Positions 1 through 5,662 of a stretch of DNA of 5,662 bases are shown in pieces. The stretch spans positions 11,481 through 17,142 of the forward strand of contig DBCY01000068.1 in the NCBI GenBank assembly GCA_002293295.1. The letters run 5' to 3'. Every line of letters begins with the position of its first letter. The stretch's first letter is position 1. A program made the position numbers and the translations under genes. The notes below the pieces were generated by a model, which had not been told where the DNA came from, searched no databases, and worked only from the letters and a program-made list of their open reading frames with translations. The stretch is from Ruminococcus sp. UBA946. GTDB taxonomy: Bacteria; Bacillota; Clostridia; Oscillospirales; Ruminococcaceae.

Positions 1-16
1 TTAAGTTGTTGCCATT

Positions 17-130
17 GGTGTGGAGTGTGGAGTTTGGAGTTTAGCAAAGCGTTCCACGAAAATCCTCTTTTGTAGGAGAATTCAGGCGTAAGGAGTAAGA
101 GATTACGAAGCCAACTCCACACTCCACACC
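17..130. repeat. Palindromic element bounded by an 18-bp perfect inverted repeat of heptamers
   Basis: Positions 17-34 (GGTGTGGAGTGTGGAGTT) are the exact reverse complement of 113-130, with 78 bases between. The left arm consists of 7-bp units: GTGGAGT at 20-26 and 27-33, then TTGGAGT at 34-40 just past the arm. The interior carries another short run of related heptamers: CAGGCGT (83-89), AAGGAGT (90-96) and AAGAGAT (97-103). No credible gene is present. The match does not extend outward (T16 against C131). The element lies directly upstream of the murE-murF ribosome-binding site, so in a transcript it could fold as a long 5' leader stem. It resembles a MITE or REP-type element; mobility is inference only. 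Confidence 0.75.
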
Positions 131-156
131 CCGTATAATGGAAGGATAAATAATAA

Positions 157-3042
157 ATGAGATTGGATGAACTTCTTGACGACGCGGCGTCGGTTATGCC
201 GGTCATAAATAATACATTAAAGGATATGAATATATCCTGTACCGGACTGACGGACGATTCGCGGAGGTTCAAACCCGGAAATATATTCGTATGCGTAAAA
301 GGCAAAACCGATGACGGTCACAGATACGCCGCAGAAATGCTTGCGTTCGGAGCCGCGTGCGTCGTGACCGAAAGGGATTTGAATCTGGAAGGACAGGTAA
401 TCGTGCGTGACAGCCGCAAATTCTTCGGCTTGCTTTGCGCCGCATGGTTCAATCATCCCGAGCGGAAAATGAAATTAATAGGAATTACGGGTACAAACGG
501 AAAAACTACCTTGGCGGCGATTATAAACGATATTTTAACCAAGTGCGGTCACAGGACTGGAATGATTGGGACGACGGGCGTCCTTATAAACGGCAAACAG
601 ATGAATTTAAACGGACAGACATTTACGACGCCGCCGGTTTATGAGCTTTATGAGATATGGGACAAAATGGCAAAGGAAGCCTGCGACGCTGCGGTAATGG
701 AAGTGTCCTCCTTTGCCCTTGCGCAAAACCGCATAGGACCGGCTAAATTCCAATGCGGTGTGTTTACGAACCTGACTCAGGACCATTTTGAATATCACAG
801 CGGGATGGAAGACTATTATAACGCAAAAAAAATCCTGTTTACAGAACATTGCGAAACCGCATTCATTAATATCGACGACGGATACGGACGCAAGCTGTTC
901 AGCGAAATCGGGTGCCGGAAATATTCCTTCAGCCTGAAAGGCAATGCCGATTTATATGCCACGGCAATAAAGGCAGCCGACAATAAAACGAAATTTTGGG
1001 TAACAGCCGATTCCAAGGGTTACCCCGTTACCGTCAATATGTTCGGAAGATATAACGTTTCCAACGCTGTGGCGGCAATAGCCGTATGCAGCCGGCTGGG
1101 TTTGAATATAAACAGAATACTGTCCTGCCTGGGAGAATTCAAGGGTGTTAAGGGCAGATGCGAAATAATATCCGAAGGAAGAGGCTTTAAGGTAATGTGC
1201 GATTATGCGCATACCCCCGACGCTCTTAAAAACCTTCTGAAGAGTATGAGGGAGTATACGCAGGGCAGGATAATCTGCGTGTTCGGGGCTGGCGGAAACA
1301 GGGATAAGTCCAAACGCCCGCAAATGGGCGCCGCCGCGGAAAAATATGCCGACTTCTTAATCATAACATCGGACAATCCGAGGGACGAGGAACCGGGCGG
1401 AATTATTAACGGCATAATCGCCGGGTTAAGCTTTACAAAGCCTTATATGAGAATAACCGACCGTAAAGCCGCAATCAAAAGGGCGCTGGCGATAGCTGAA
1501 CCGGGGGATTTAGTCATTCTTGCCGGGAAAGGTCATGAAACCTACCAGGTTTTGAAAAACAATGTTCATATCAGCTTTGACGAACGTGAGATTGTCAGGG
1601 AAACAATGGCTCTGTATAAAAAACCGAGGTTCAACAGCGGACTTAAGGTAAGCGTTTCGCTGGATGATATTATCGCGGCGGCAGGCGGCAGCATCAATAG
1701 TTTAAGCATATTCGGAAAAAGCATTTATGCTTCGGATATATTTTCAGACACAAGGGATGCAAAAAAAGGAGGCCTTTTCATTGCCTTAAAAGGTGAAAAC
1801 TTTGACGGCCACGACTTTGTAGGCGAAGCAATATCGCAGGGAGCCGCAGCGGCAATAACGGAAAGGGTTATTCTGGACTGCCCGTGCATCGTAGTTAAGG
1901 ACACTAAAAAGGCATTAATGGATTTGGCGCGGTTTTTCCGCATGAAATATAATCTGACTATGGTCGGAGTCACCGGAAGCGTAGGGAAGACAAGCACAAA
2001 GGAAATGCTCGCTCTGGCGCTTTCGGCGGAGCATACGGTATATAAGACCCGGGGCAACCGTAACAACGAAATAGGGGTTCCTTTTGCGCTTTTAGGTCTT
2101 AACGAAACCTGCACCGCCGCCGTAATCGAGCTTGGAATGTCCGGCTTCGGCGAAATCGAAAGGCTTTCGAAGGCTGTCCGTCCCAATATCTGCGTAATAA
2201 CTAACATAGGTTACGCGCATATTGAAAAATTAGGCTCTCAGGAGGGTATACTCGAAGCCAAGCTGGAAATCCTGAAGGGAGCATTACCCTCGGCGCCGCT
2301 TATTATAAACGGGGACGACAGGCTCTTAATGTCCGTAAAGGAAGAGTACGGGAATTACCGTGAAATCATAACATACGGCATTGAAAACGAAGACGCCGAC
2401 TACAGAGCGGTCAATATAGAAAAATATGACGAGCATATGAGTTTCGGTATCATGCATGATGACGAAATTATATGCAATGTGTCACTGTACTGCAAGGGAA
2501 ACCATAATATACTGAATGCGGCTGCGGCAATAGCGGCGGCATGCAGCGCCGGCTGCAATCCCGTGACGGCGGCGGAAATGCTCAGCGTATACCAGCCGTA
2601 TTCAATGCGTCAGGATATAAGGCACATGGGAAAGCATACGGTAATCCTCGACTGCTATAACGCTTCCCCCGCTTCAATGGAAGCCTCTCTTGACATACTG
2701 GCGGAGATGAAGCCTAAGAACGGCGGAAGAAGAGTAGCAGTTCTCGGAGATATGCTCGAACTCGGGGAATTAAGCGCCGAGCTCCATGAACGAATAGGCG
2801 AATATGCGTTTAAAAAGGGGATAGACCTTCTTTATTGCTACGGCGAAAACGCCGTTCATATAGCAAAAAGGGCAAATGAGCTGGGAATGCATGCGGGAAG
2901 CTCAGCCGACAAACGCATGCTGCTTAACTTTATGAAGTATAAACTGAAAGAAAACGATATAATCCTGTTCAAGGCAAGCCGGGGTATCCGCCTTGAGGAA
3001 ATCGTGGAGGAATACTATTCAGGAATCAGGAATGAGGAGTAA
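157..3042 (+). CDS. murE-murF: MurE-MurF fusion: UDP-MurNAc-tripeptide (meso-DAP) ligase joined to UDP-MurNAc-pentapeptide ligase
   Basis: This is a cytoplasmic bifunctional Mur ligase of 961 residues, equal to a full MurE (about 1-490) plus a full MurF (about 496-961) with almost no linker. MurE module: DSR 34-36, P-loop GITGTNGKTT 109-118, probable carbamylated K224, DYAHTPD 349-355, KRP 386-388, DNPRDEEP 406-413 (the DNPR form is known to select meso-diaminopimelate) and GKGHE 457-461. MurF module: P-loop TGSVGKT 606-612, GNRNNEIGVP 633-642, ELGMS 658-662, probable carbamylated K702, NGDD 718-721, GNHNILNA 781-788, DCYNASP 832-838, LGDMLELG 863-870 and KASRG 939-943. All key motifs of both ATP-dependent ligases are intact. 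The start follows GGAAGG (140-145) by 11 bases. The C-terminal residues SGIRNEE are encoded by heptamer repeats and are probably not functional. Stop to mraY spacing is 8 bases, so co-transcription is likely. An in-frame ATG at 1606 could start a separate MurF. Confidence 0.96.
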   Translation: MRLDELLDDAASVMPVINNTLKDMNISCTGLTDDSRRFKPGNIFVCVKGKTDDGHRYAAEMLAFGAACVVTERDLNLEGQVIVRDSRKFFGLLCAAWFNHPERKMKLIGITGTNGKTTLAAIINDILTKCGHRTGMIGTTGVLINGKQMNLNGQTFTTPPVYELYEIWDKMAKEACDAAVMEVSSFALAQNRIGPAKFQCGVFTNLTQDHFEYHSGMEDYYNAKKILFTEHCETAFINIDDGYGRKLFSEIGCRKYSFSLKGNADLYATAIKAADNKTKFWVTADSKGYPVTVNMFGRYNVSNAVAAIAVCSRLGLNINRILSCLGEFKGVKGRCEIISEGRGFKVMCDYAHTPDALKNLLKSMREYTQGRIICVFGAGGNRDKSKRPQMGAAAEKYADFLIITSDNPRDEEPGGIINGIIAGLSFTKPYMRITDRKAAIKRALAIAEPGDLVILAGKGHETYQVLKNNVHISFDEREIVRETMALYKKPRFNSGLKVSVSLDDIIAAAGGSINSLSIFGKSIYASDIFSDTRDAKKGGLFIALKGENFDGHDFVGEAISQGAAAAITERVILDCPCIVVKDTKKALMDLARFFRMKYNLTMVGVTGSVGKTSTKEMLALALSAEHTVYKTRGNRNNEIGVPFALLGLNETCTAAVIELGMSGFGEIERLSKAVRPNICVITNIGYAHIEKLGSQEGILEAKLEILKGALPSAPLIINGDDRLLMSVKEEYGNYREIITYGIENEDADYRAVNIEKYDEHMSFGIMHDDEIICNVSLYCKGNHNILNAAAAIAAACSAGCNPVTAAEMLSVYQPYSMRQDIRHMGKHTVILDCYNASPASMEASLDILAEMKPKNGGRRVAVLGDMLELGELSAELHERIGEYAFKKGIDLLYCYGENAVHIAKRANELGMHAGSSADKRMLLNFMKYKLKENDIILFKASRGIRLEEIVEEYYSGIRNEE

Positions 3043-3054
3043 GGATTGAGGTGA
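3020..3054 (+). repeat. Heptamer array over the murF stop and the mraY start
   Basis: Four consecutive 7-bp units are visible: CAGGAAT at 3020-3026 and again at 3027-3033, GAGGAGT at 3034-3040 and AAGGATT at 3041-3047. A fifth, looser unit, GAGGTGA, occupies 3048-3054. The array encodes the last residues of MurF, forms the TAA stop (3040-3042) at the junction of units three and four, and contains the purine-rich sequence upstream of mraY. The units are related to the heptamers at 83-103 inside the upstream palindromic element. Confidence 0.7.
3048..3054 (+). promoter_or_regulatory. Shine-Dalgarno candidate that bears on the mraY start
   Basis: GAGGTGA matches the anti-Shine-Dalgarno consensus and lies 8 bases before ATG 3063, an ideal spacing. 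It overlaps the GTG at 3051. The GTG start would instead use GAGGAG at 3034-3039 (11-base spacing) or AAGG at 3041-3044 (6-base spacing). The sequence therefore leaves two mraY starts possible, giving proteins of 340 or 336 residues. Confidence 0.5.
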
Positions 3055-4073
3055 AATACGGGATGCCGTTCTGGATAAATATGATTGTGGCATTAATATC
3101 ATTCGCTGCAGCGGCGATGACAGGAATGTTTTTAATACCGCTCCTCAGAAAAATAAATTTCGGTCAGACTATATATGAAATCGGTCCGGTTTGGCATAAA
3201 TCCAAAAACGGAACGCCTATAATGGGCGGATTTATGTTTATTATCGGCAGCGCGGCGGCTGTAGCCATAGGATACGCGCTGTTCAAGGCTAACAGAATGA
3301 ACAATATGGATTCGACCGATAATAACGAGCTTTTAAAGCTGATGGCAGGTTTTATATTCGCGCTTTTAAACGCTTCAATAGGATTCGTCGATGATTATAT
3401 AAAAGCCGTTAAGAAACAGAATATGGGGCTTAAGGCAAAGCAGAAAATAGTTATGCAGTTCCTGTATTCCTGCGCGTTTTTATATGCGCTCCGTCTGCTA
3501 GGCGCAACGACCGTAATAAAATTCCCGTGGTTCGGGGATATTGATTTCGGCGTTCTGTATTACCCGGTTATGGTTCTGTTCATAATATTCATTACCAATT
3601 CCGTAAACCTGACTGATGGTGTTGACGGACTGTGCGGTTCGGTAACGGTTGTTTTCGGATTAGTCTTTGTAGTACTCTGCGCGCAGTCGGGTATGTGGGA
3701 ATATTCGATATATTCGATGGCGATTGCGGGGGGCTGCCTAGGGTTCCTGATATGGAACCTGCATCCGGCAAAGGTTTTTATGGGCGATACGGGTTCAATG
3801 TTTCTGGGCGGCTCGGCAGCCGCAATAGGGCTTGCGACGGGAAAACACCTGCTTTTAATACTGGCGGGGGCAGTGTATGTCTGCGAAGCTCTGTCGGTTG
3901 TAATACAGGTGACGTACTTCAAGCTGACAAAGGGTAAAAGACTGTTTAAAATGTCGCCTGTACATCATCATTTCGAGATGTCGGGGTTTTCGGAATATAA
4001 AATCGTCGCATGTTTTTCTGTGACAGGTTTAATTGCGGGAATAACAGCTATAATAATTAACAGTTTGCAATGA
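3051..4073 (+). CDS. mraY: Phospho-N-acetylmuramoyl-pentapeptide-transferase (MraY)
   Basis: This integral membrane enzyme transfers phospho-MurNAc-pentapeptide from UDP to undecaprenyl phosphate, producing lipid I. It has 340 residues, within the usual family range, and about ten hydrophobic segments (for example 10-32, 58-78, 95-113, 134-152, 167-184, 194-212, 266-289 and 318-336). Family motifs are present: GQTIYEIGP 38-46, GTPIMGG 54-60, the catalytic DDYIK 114-118, NLTDGVDGL 186-194, GDTGS 245-249 (third catalytic Asp, D246) and the HHH loop MSPVHHHFEMSG 301-312. After the HHH loop, KIVACFS 317-323 has Cys and Ser where homologues commonly have Arg and Trp. Start GTG 3051 is given, but ATG 3063 has the better-placed ribosome-binding site. 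It follows murE-murF by 8 bases. The final NSLQ (337-340) and the TGA stop fall in a heptamer array, so the natural C-terminus may have been rewritten. Confidence 0.96.
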   Translation: MKYGMPFWINMIVALISFAAAAMTGMFLIPLLRKINFGQTIYEIGPVWHKSKNGTPIMGGFMFIIGSAAAVAIGYALFKANRMNNMDSTDNNELLKLMAGFIFALLNASIGFVDDYIKAVKKQNMGLKAKQKIVMQFLYSCAFLYALRLLGATTVIKFPWFGDIDFGVLYYPVMVLFIIFITNSVNLTDGVDGLCGSVTVVFGLVFVVLCAQSGMWEYSIYSMAIAGGCLGFLIWNLHPAKVFMGDTGSMFLGGSAAAIGLATGKHLLLILAGAVYVCEALSVVIQVTYFKLTKGKRLFKMSPVHHHFEMSGFSEYKIVACFSVTGLIAGITAIIINSLQ

Positions 4074-4085
4074 ACAATTAACAAT
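4058..4085 (+). repeat. Heptamer array over the mraY stop
   Basis: Four units run in register: TAACAGT at 4058-4064, TTGCAAT at 4065-4071, GAACAAT at 4072-4078 and TAACAAT at 4079-4085. The same units form the ends of the element at 5390-5662. The TGA stop of mraY (4071-4073) is created at the junction of units two and three. With the hairpin that follows at 4092-4110, this looks like one end of that element type without its partner end. Confidence 0.75.
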
Positions 4086-4091
4086 TAGGGT

Positions 4092-4110
4092 ATGCCGCCA
4101 AAGGCGGCAT
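4092..4110. repeat. GC-rich hairpin with 8-bp perfect stem between mraY and ftsW
   Basis: ATGCCGCC (4092-4099) pairs perfectly with GGCGGCAT (4103-4110) around an AAA loop. Only a short, interrupted T run (GGTTTTAATA) follows, so it is a poor intrinsic terminator, although it may attenuate transcription or protect the mraY 3' end. It is nearly the same hairpin as the one at 5624-5642, and the one stem difference is compensated on both strands. It is best read as part of a dispersed repeat rather than a dedicated terminator. Confidence 0.75.
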
Positions 4111-4126
4111 GGTTTTAATATGAAAA

Positions 4127-4133
4127 AAGGAGG
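4127..4133 (+). promoter_or_regulatory. Strong Shine-Dalgarno site for ftsW
   Basis: AAGGAGG, a full match to the anti-Shine-Dalgarno consensus, sits 7 bases before the ATG at 4141. It fixes the ftsW start and is clearly stronger than the murE-murF site, which may allow efficient re-initiation downstream of the intergenic hairpin. Confidence 0.85.
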
Positions 4134-4140
4134 GTAATAT

Positions 4141-5382
4141 ATGCCGGCAGGTTCGGGAGCGGTTTCCGGTGATAAATCAGCATGGCGGAGCAAAAAGAAA
4201 CAGGCGCCGAAAAAACAGGCGTCCCCTGACGAAACCAAAGGCTATGCCGAAAAAATCGTGATAGGTCCGATTGACCTTACGTTTTTTCTTATAGTAATGA
4301 TATTGCTTGTAATAGGAATAATTATGATGTTTTCCGCGGGATACGCATGGGCGATAGCCGAAGGAAACGCGGGAACATATTATGTTCAAAGGCAGCTTGG
4401 AATGGCGGCTGCCGGTCTTGCCGGGATGTTCGTAATATCCTTTTTTAACTACCATAAATTTAAAAAGGCATGGATAGCATATTCCGCGTTTATAATATGC
4501 ACGGTTCTGCTTATTCTGGCACTTGGCGGTCCGTTCGCTACTCCCCATAACGGTTCATACAGGTGGGTGACGATACTGGGAATAGAATTTCAGCCGTCAG
4601 AAATTATGAAAATGTCCATAATACTTCTGTTTGCATACCTGATTGCAAATAACCACTCTAAGATGAGGAGGTTCAGCTACGGAATTGTACCGTTTATAGC
4701 CTTTTTAGGAATTGTAGTTGTTTTGCTGCTCAGAGAGCCGCATTTGTCGGGAACGCTGATAATATGCGCAATAGGGGCGATAATGATGTATGTGGGCGGT
4801 TCCCGTCCCAAGCATCTTATAATACTTGGGATAATAGGAGCTGTTTTAATAACGGCATATGTTTTTTACCTTATGCAGGTCAAGGGAATAGGGTATTTTG
4901 AAAAACGTATGGTTTCATGGCTTGACCCCTTTAACGATGAAGCCTCCGACGCTACCTGGCAGACCAGGAATTCGCTTATAGCTATCGGTTCAGGCGGGAT
5001 TTTCGGGCTCGGACTGGGGAATTCAAGACAAAAATTCCTGTATCTTCCAGAATCGAAAAACGATTTCGTTTTTGCCGTGGTATGCGAGGAATTCGGCTTA
5101 ATAGGCGCCGTAGTAGTGATTATTCTGTTTTTGCTCTTTATAATAAGAGGGTTTTACCTGGCGTCAAAGGCGCCCGATAAATTCGGAATGATGCTTACGG
5201 TGGGGATAATCCTCCAAATCGGTTTACAGGCATTTCTGAATATTGCCGTTGTTACGAACACAATCCCTAATACCGGGGTATCGCTGCCATTTTTCAGTTA
5301 CGGAGGAACGGCTCTGGTAATGCAGCTTGTCGAAATGGGAGTGGTGCTGAATATTTCAAGGCAGTCAATTGTTAAAACTTAG
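4141..5382 (+). CDS. ftsW: SEDS-family peptidoglycan glycosyltransferase FtsW (SpoVE-like)
   Basis: This polytopic membrane protein belongs to the FtsW/RodA/SpoVE family, which polymerises lipid II glycan strands together with a class B penicillin-binding protein. It has 413 residues. A basic, Lys/Gln/Ala-rich cytoplasmic tail (about 12-38) precedes the first membrane segment (about 43-65). Family motifs are NGSYRW 137-142, QPSEIMK 151-157, EPHLSG 199-204, GSGGIFGLGLGNSRQK 283-298, LPESKNDF 302-309 (D308 aligns with the SEDS catalytic Asp; Lys306 sits where His is common), EEFG in the following helix, and PFFSYGG 383-389 near the C-terminus. Position after mraY in a dcw cluster matches spoVE/ftsW in Firmicutes. 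The sequence alone does not separate a vegetative FtsW from a sporulation SpoVE, and RodA is less likely from context. The start is set by AAGGAGG 7 bases upstream. The 67-base gap after mraY contains a repeat hairpin and no murD. Confidence 0.93.
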   Translation: MPAGSGAVSGDKSAWRSKKKQAPKKQASPDETKGYAEKIVIGPIDLTFFLIVMILLVIGIIMMFSAGYAWAIAEGNAGTYYVQRQLGMAAAGLAGMFVISFFNYHKFKKAWIAYSAFIICTVLLILALGGPFATPHNGSYRWVTILGIEFQPSEIMKMSIILLFAYLIANNHSKMRRFSYGIVPFIAFLGIVVVLLLREPHLSGTLIICAIGAIMMYVGGSRPKHLIILGIIGAVLITAYVFYLMQVKGIGYFEKRMVSWLDPFNDEASDATWQTRNSLIAIGSGGIFGLGLGNSRQKFLYLPESKNDFVFAVVCEEFGLIGAVVVIILFLLFIIRGFYLASKAPDKFGMMLTVGIILQIGLQAFLNIAVVTNTIPNTGVSLPFFSYGGTALVMQLVEMGVVLNISRQSIVKT

Positions 5383-5397
5383 TACCCTGTAACAATT
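5367..5397. repeat. 8-bp inverted repeat across the ftsW stop
   Basis: AATTGTTA (5367-5374, within the last ftsW codons) is the exact reverse complement of TAACAATT (5390-5397, the left end of the downstream element), with 15 bases between that contain the TAG stop (5380-5382). The left arm holds one inverted TAACAAT heptamer. The stem is AT-rich and weak, so a chance match is possible. Confidence 0.4.
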
Positions 5398-5458
5398 AAC
5401 AATGAACAATGGCGGTATCGCCTTCAGCGATGATTGTAATGTTTGCAGTGGACTCTCT

Positions 5459-5476
5459 GCAGCGCCGCAGCGCTGC
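5459..5476. repeat. Internal GC-rich hairpin of the element
   Basis: GCAGCGC (5459-5465) pairs perfectly with GCGCTGC (5470-5476) around a CGCA loop. It has no following T run, so it is not an intrinsic terminator. It stands out in an otherwise AT-rich element and could nucleate folding of a transcript or of single-stranded DNA. Confidence 0.55.
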
Positions 5477-5623
5477 GTCCCGCCGATGGTTCAACGATGC
5501 CGTATGCCAATAAATACCTTTGAATTCCCAAGCAAAAAATCTATTTAGATTTGTATTGTTTATGTTGTTTCATTGTACCAGTACCTCGTAACATCTATAA
5601 ATTGCGAATAATAAATTAAAATC

Positions 5624-5642
5624 ATACCGCCACAGGCGGTAT
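5624..5642. repeat. Right subterminal hairpin of the element
   Basis: ATACCGCC (5624-5631) pairs perfectly with GGCGGTAT (5635-5642) around an ACA loop. It is followed by CCACC and then the inverted heptamers that end the element. It has the same geometry (8-bp stem, 3-base loop) as the hairpin at 4092-4110. Confidence 0.75.
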
Positions 5643-5662
5643 ACCACCATTGTTAATTGTTA

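Larger units (their letters stand above)
5390..5662. mobile_element. MITE-like non-coding element with heptamer terminal inverted repeats
   Basis: The left end TAACAATTAACAATG (5390-5404) is the exact reverse complement of the right end (5648-5662). The left end then has one extra heptamer (GAACAAT, 5404-5410) before GGCGGTAT; the right end, read inward, goes straight to GGTGGTAT. Subterminal hairpins lie at both sides: ATCGC/GCGAT (5417-5421 with 5427-5431) on the left and ATACCGCC/GGCGGTAT (5624-5642) on the right. A GC-rich stem sits at 5459-5476. Only trivial reading frames exist on either strand (for example 20 codons from ATG 5486). At 273 bp, with terminal repeats and no transposase, it resembles a non-autonomous miniature element. 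Target-site duplication cannot be checked because the window ends at the right terminus. Confidence 0.7.

Noticed and set aside
1..44. Tail of an upstream protein reading into the heptamer array (stop at 42-44), or a TAA at 2-4 ending an upstream gene
   Set aside because: Too little sequence to recognise any protein; which frame, if any, is coding cannot be decided.
83..103. CRISPR-like repeat array
   Set aside because: Units are only 7 bp, directly adjacent and without unique spacers, so this is not a CRISPR.
134..139. Perfect TATAAT hexamer upstream of murE-murF
   Set aside because: No recognisable -35 box at 16-18 bp spacing, and transcription starting just downstream would leave almost no room for the ribosome-binding site at 140-145.
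1725..2207. Long reverse-strand open frame inside murF (160 codons)
   Set aside because: It lies wholly antisense to a fully conserved MurF coding region and shows no domain; it is a shadow frame.
4092..4120. Intrinsic terminator between mraY and ftsW
   Set aside because: The stem is good but the following T run is short and broken, ftsW follows closely, and the same hairpin recurs as part of a repeat at 5624-5642.
5486..5548. Short open frame from ATG 5486 (20 codons) in the element
   Set aside because: No ribosome-binding site, no recognisable domain, and it lies within a structured repeat; treated as chance.
5573..5601. Possible promoter in the terminal element (TTGTAC, 17-bp gap, TATAAA)
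   Set aside because: The -35 matches only three of six positions in AT-rich DNA, and no downstream gene is visible in the window.

Overview
The window carries three same-strand genes of a bacterial division and cell-wall (dcw) cluster. They are a fused murE-murF gene (157-3042), mraY (3051-4073) and a SEDS-family ftsW/spoVE gene (4141-5382). The DAP-type MurE motif (DNPR), the strong AGGAGG-type Shine-Dalgarno sites, the Firmicute-style FtsW motifs (EPHLSG, NDF) and the gene order suggest a low-to-mid GC Firmicute, most likely a Clostridia member. The genus cannot be read from the sequence.

Layout: 1-156 is non-coding and holds a 114-bp element (17-130) closed by a perfect 18-bp inverted repeat made of heptamers. 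murE-murF follows as one uninterrupted 961-codon frame. Its last codons and its stop lie in a second heptamer array (3020-3047) that also supplies ribosome-binding sequence for mraY. The last four codons and the stop of mraY lie in a third array (4058-4085), followed by an 8-bp-stem hairpin (4092-4110) and then ftsW. After ftsW, 5390-5662 looks like a complete MITE-like element: heptamer terminal inverted repeats, subterminal hairpins and no credible gene. The window stops exactly at its right end.

The enzymes cover consecutive steps of lipid-linked peptidoglycan synthesis. The MurE module adds meso-diaminopimelate to UDP-MurNAc-dipeptide and the MurF module adds D-Ala-D-Ala. MraY moves the resulting phospho-MurNAc-pentapeptide onto undecaprenyl phosphate (lipid I), and FtsW polymerises lipid II at the septum. 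murD, often found between mraY and ftsW/spoVE, is absent here; that gap holds a repeat instead.

The genes themselves are ordinary apart from the fusion. The unexplained signal is the set of heptamer repeats. Arrays with different base sequences share one 7-bp grammar (roughly N-W-R-S-A-R-T), sit at gene 3' ends, form stop codons at unit junctions and recur as the terminal repeats of two larger palindromic elements.
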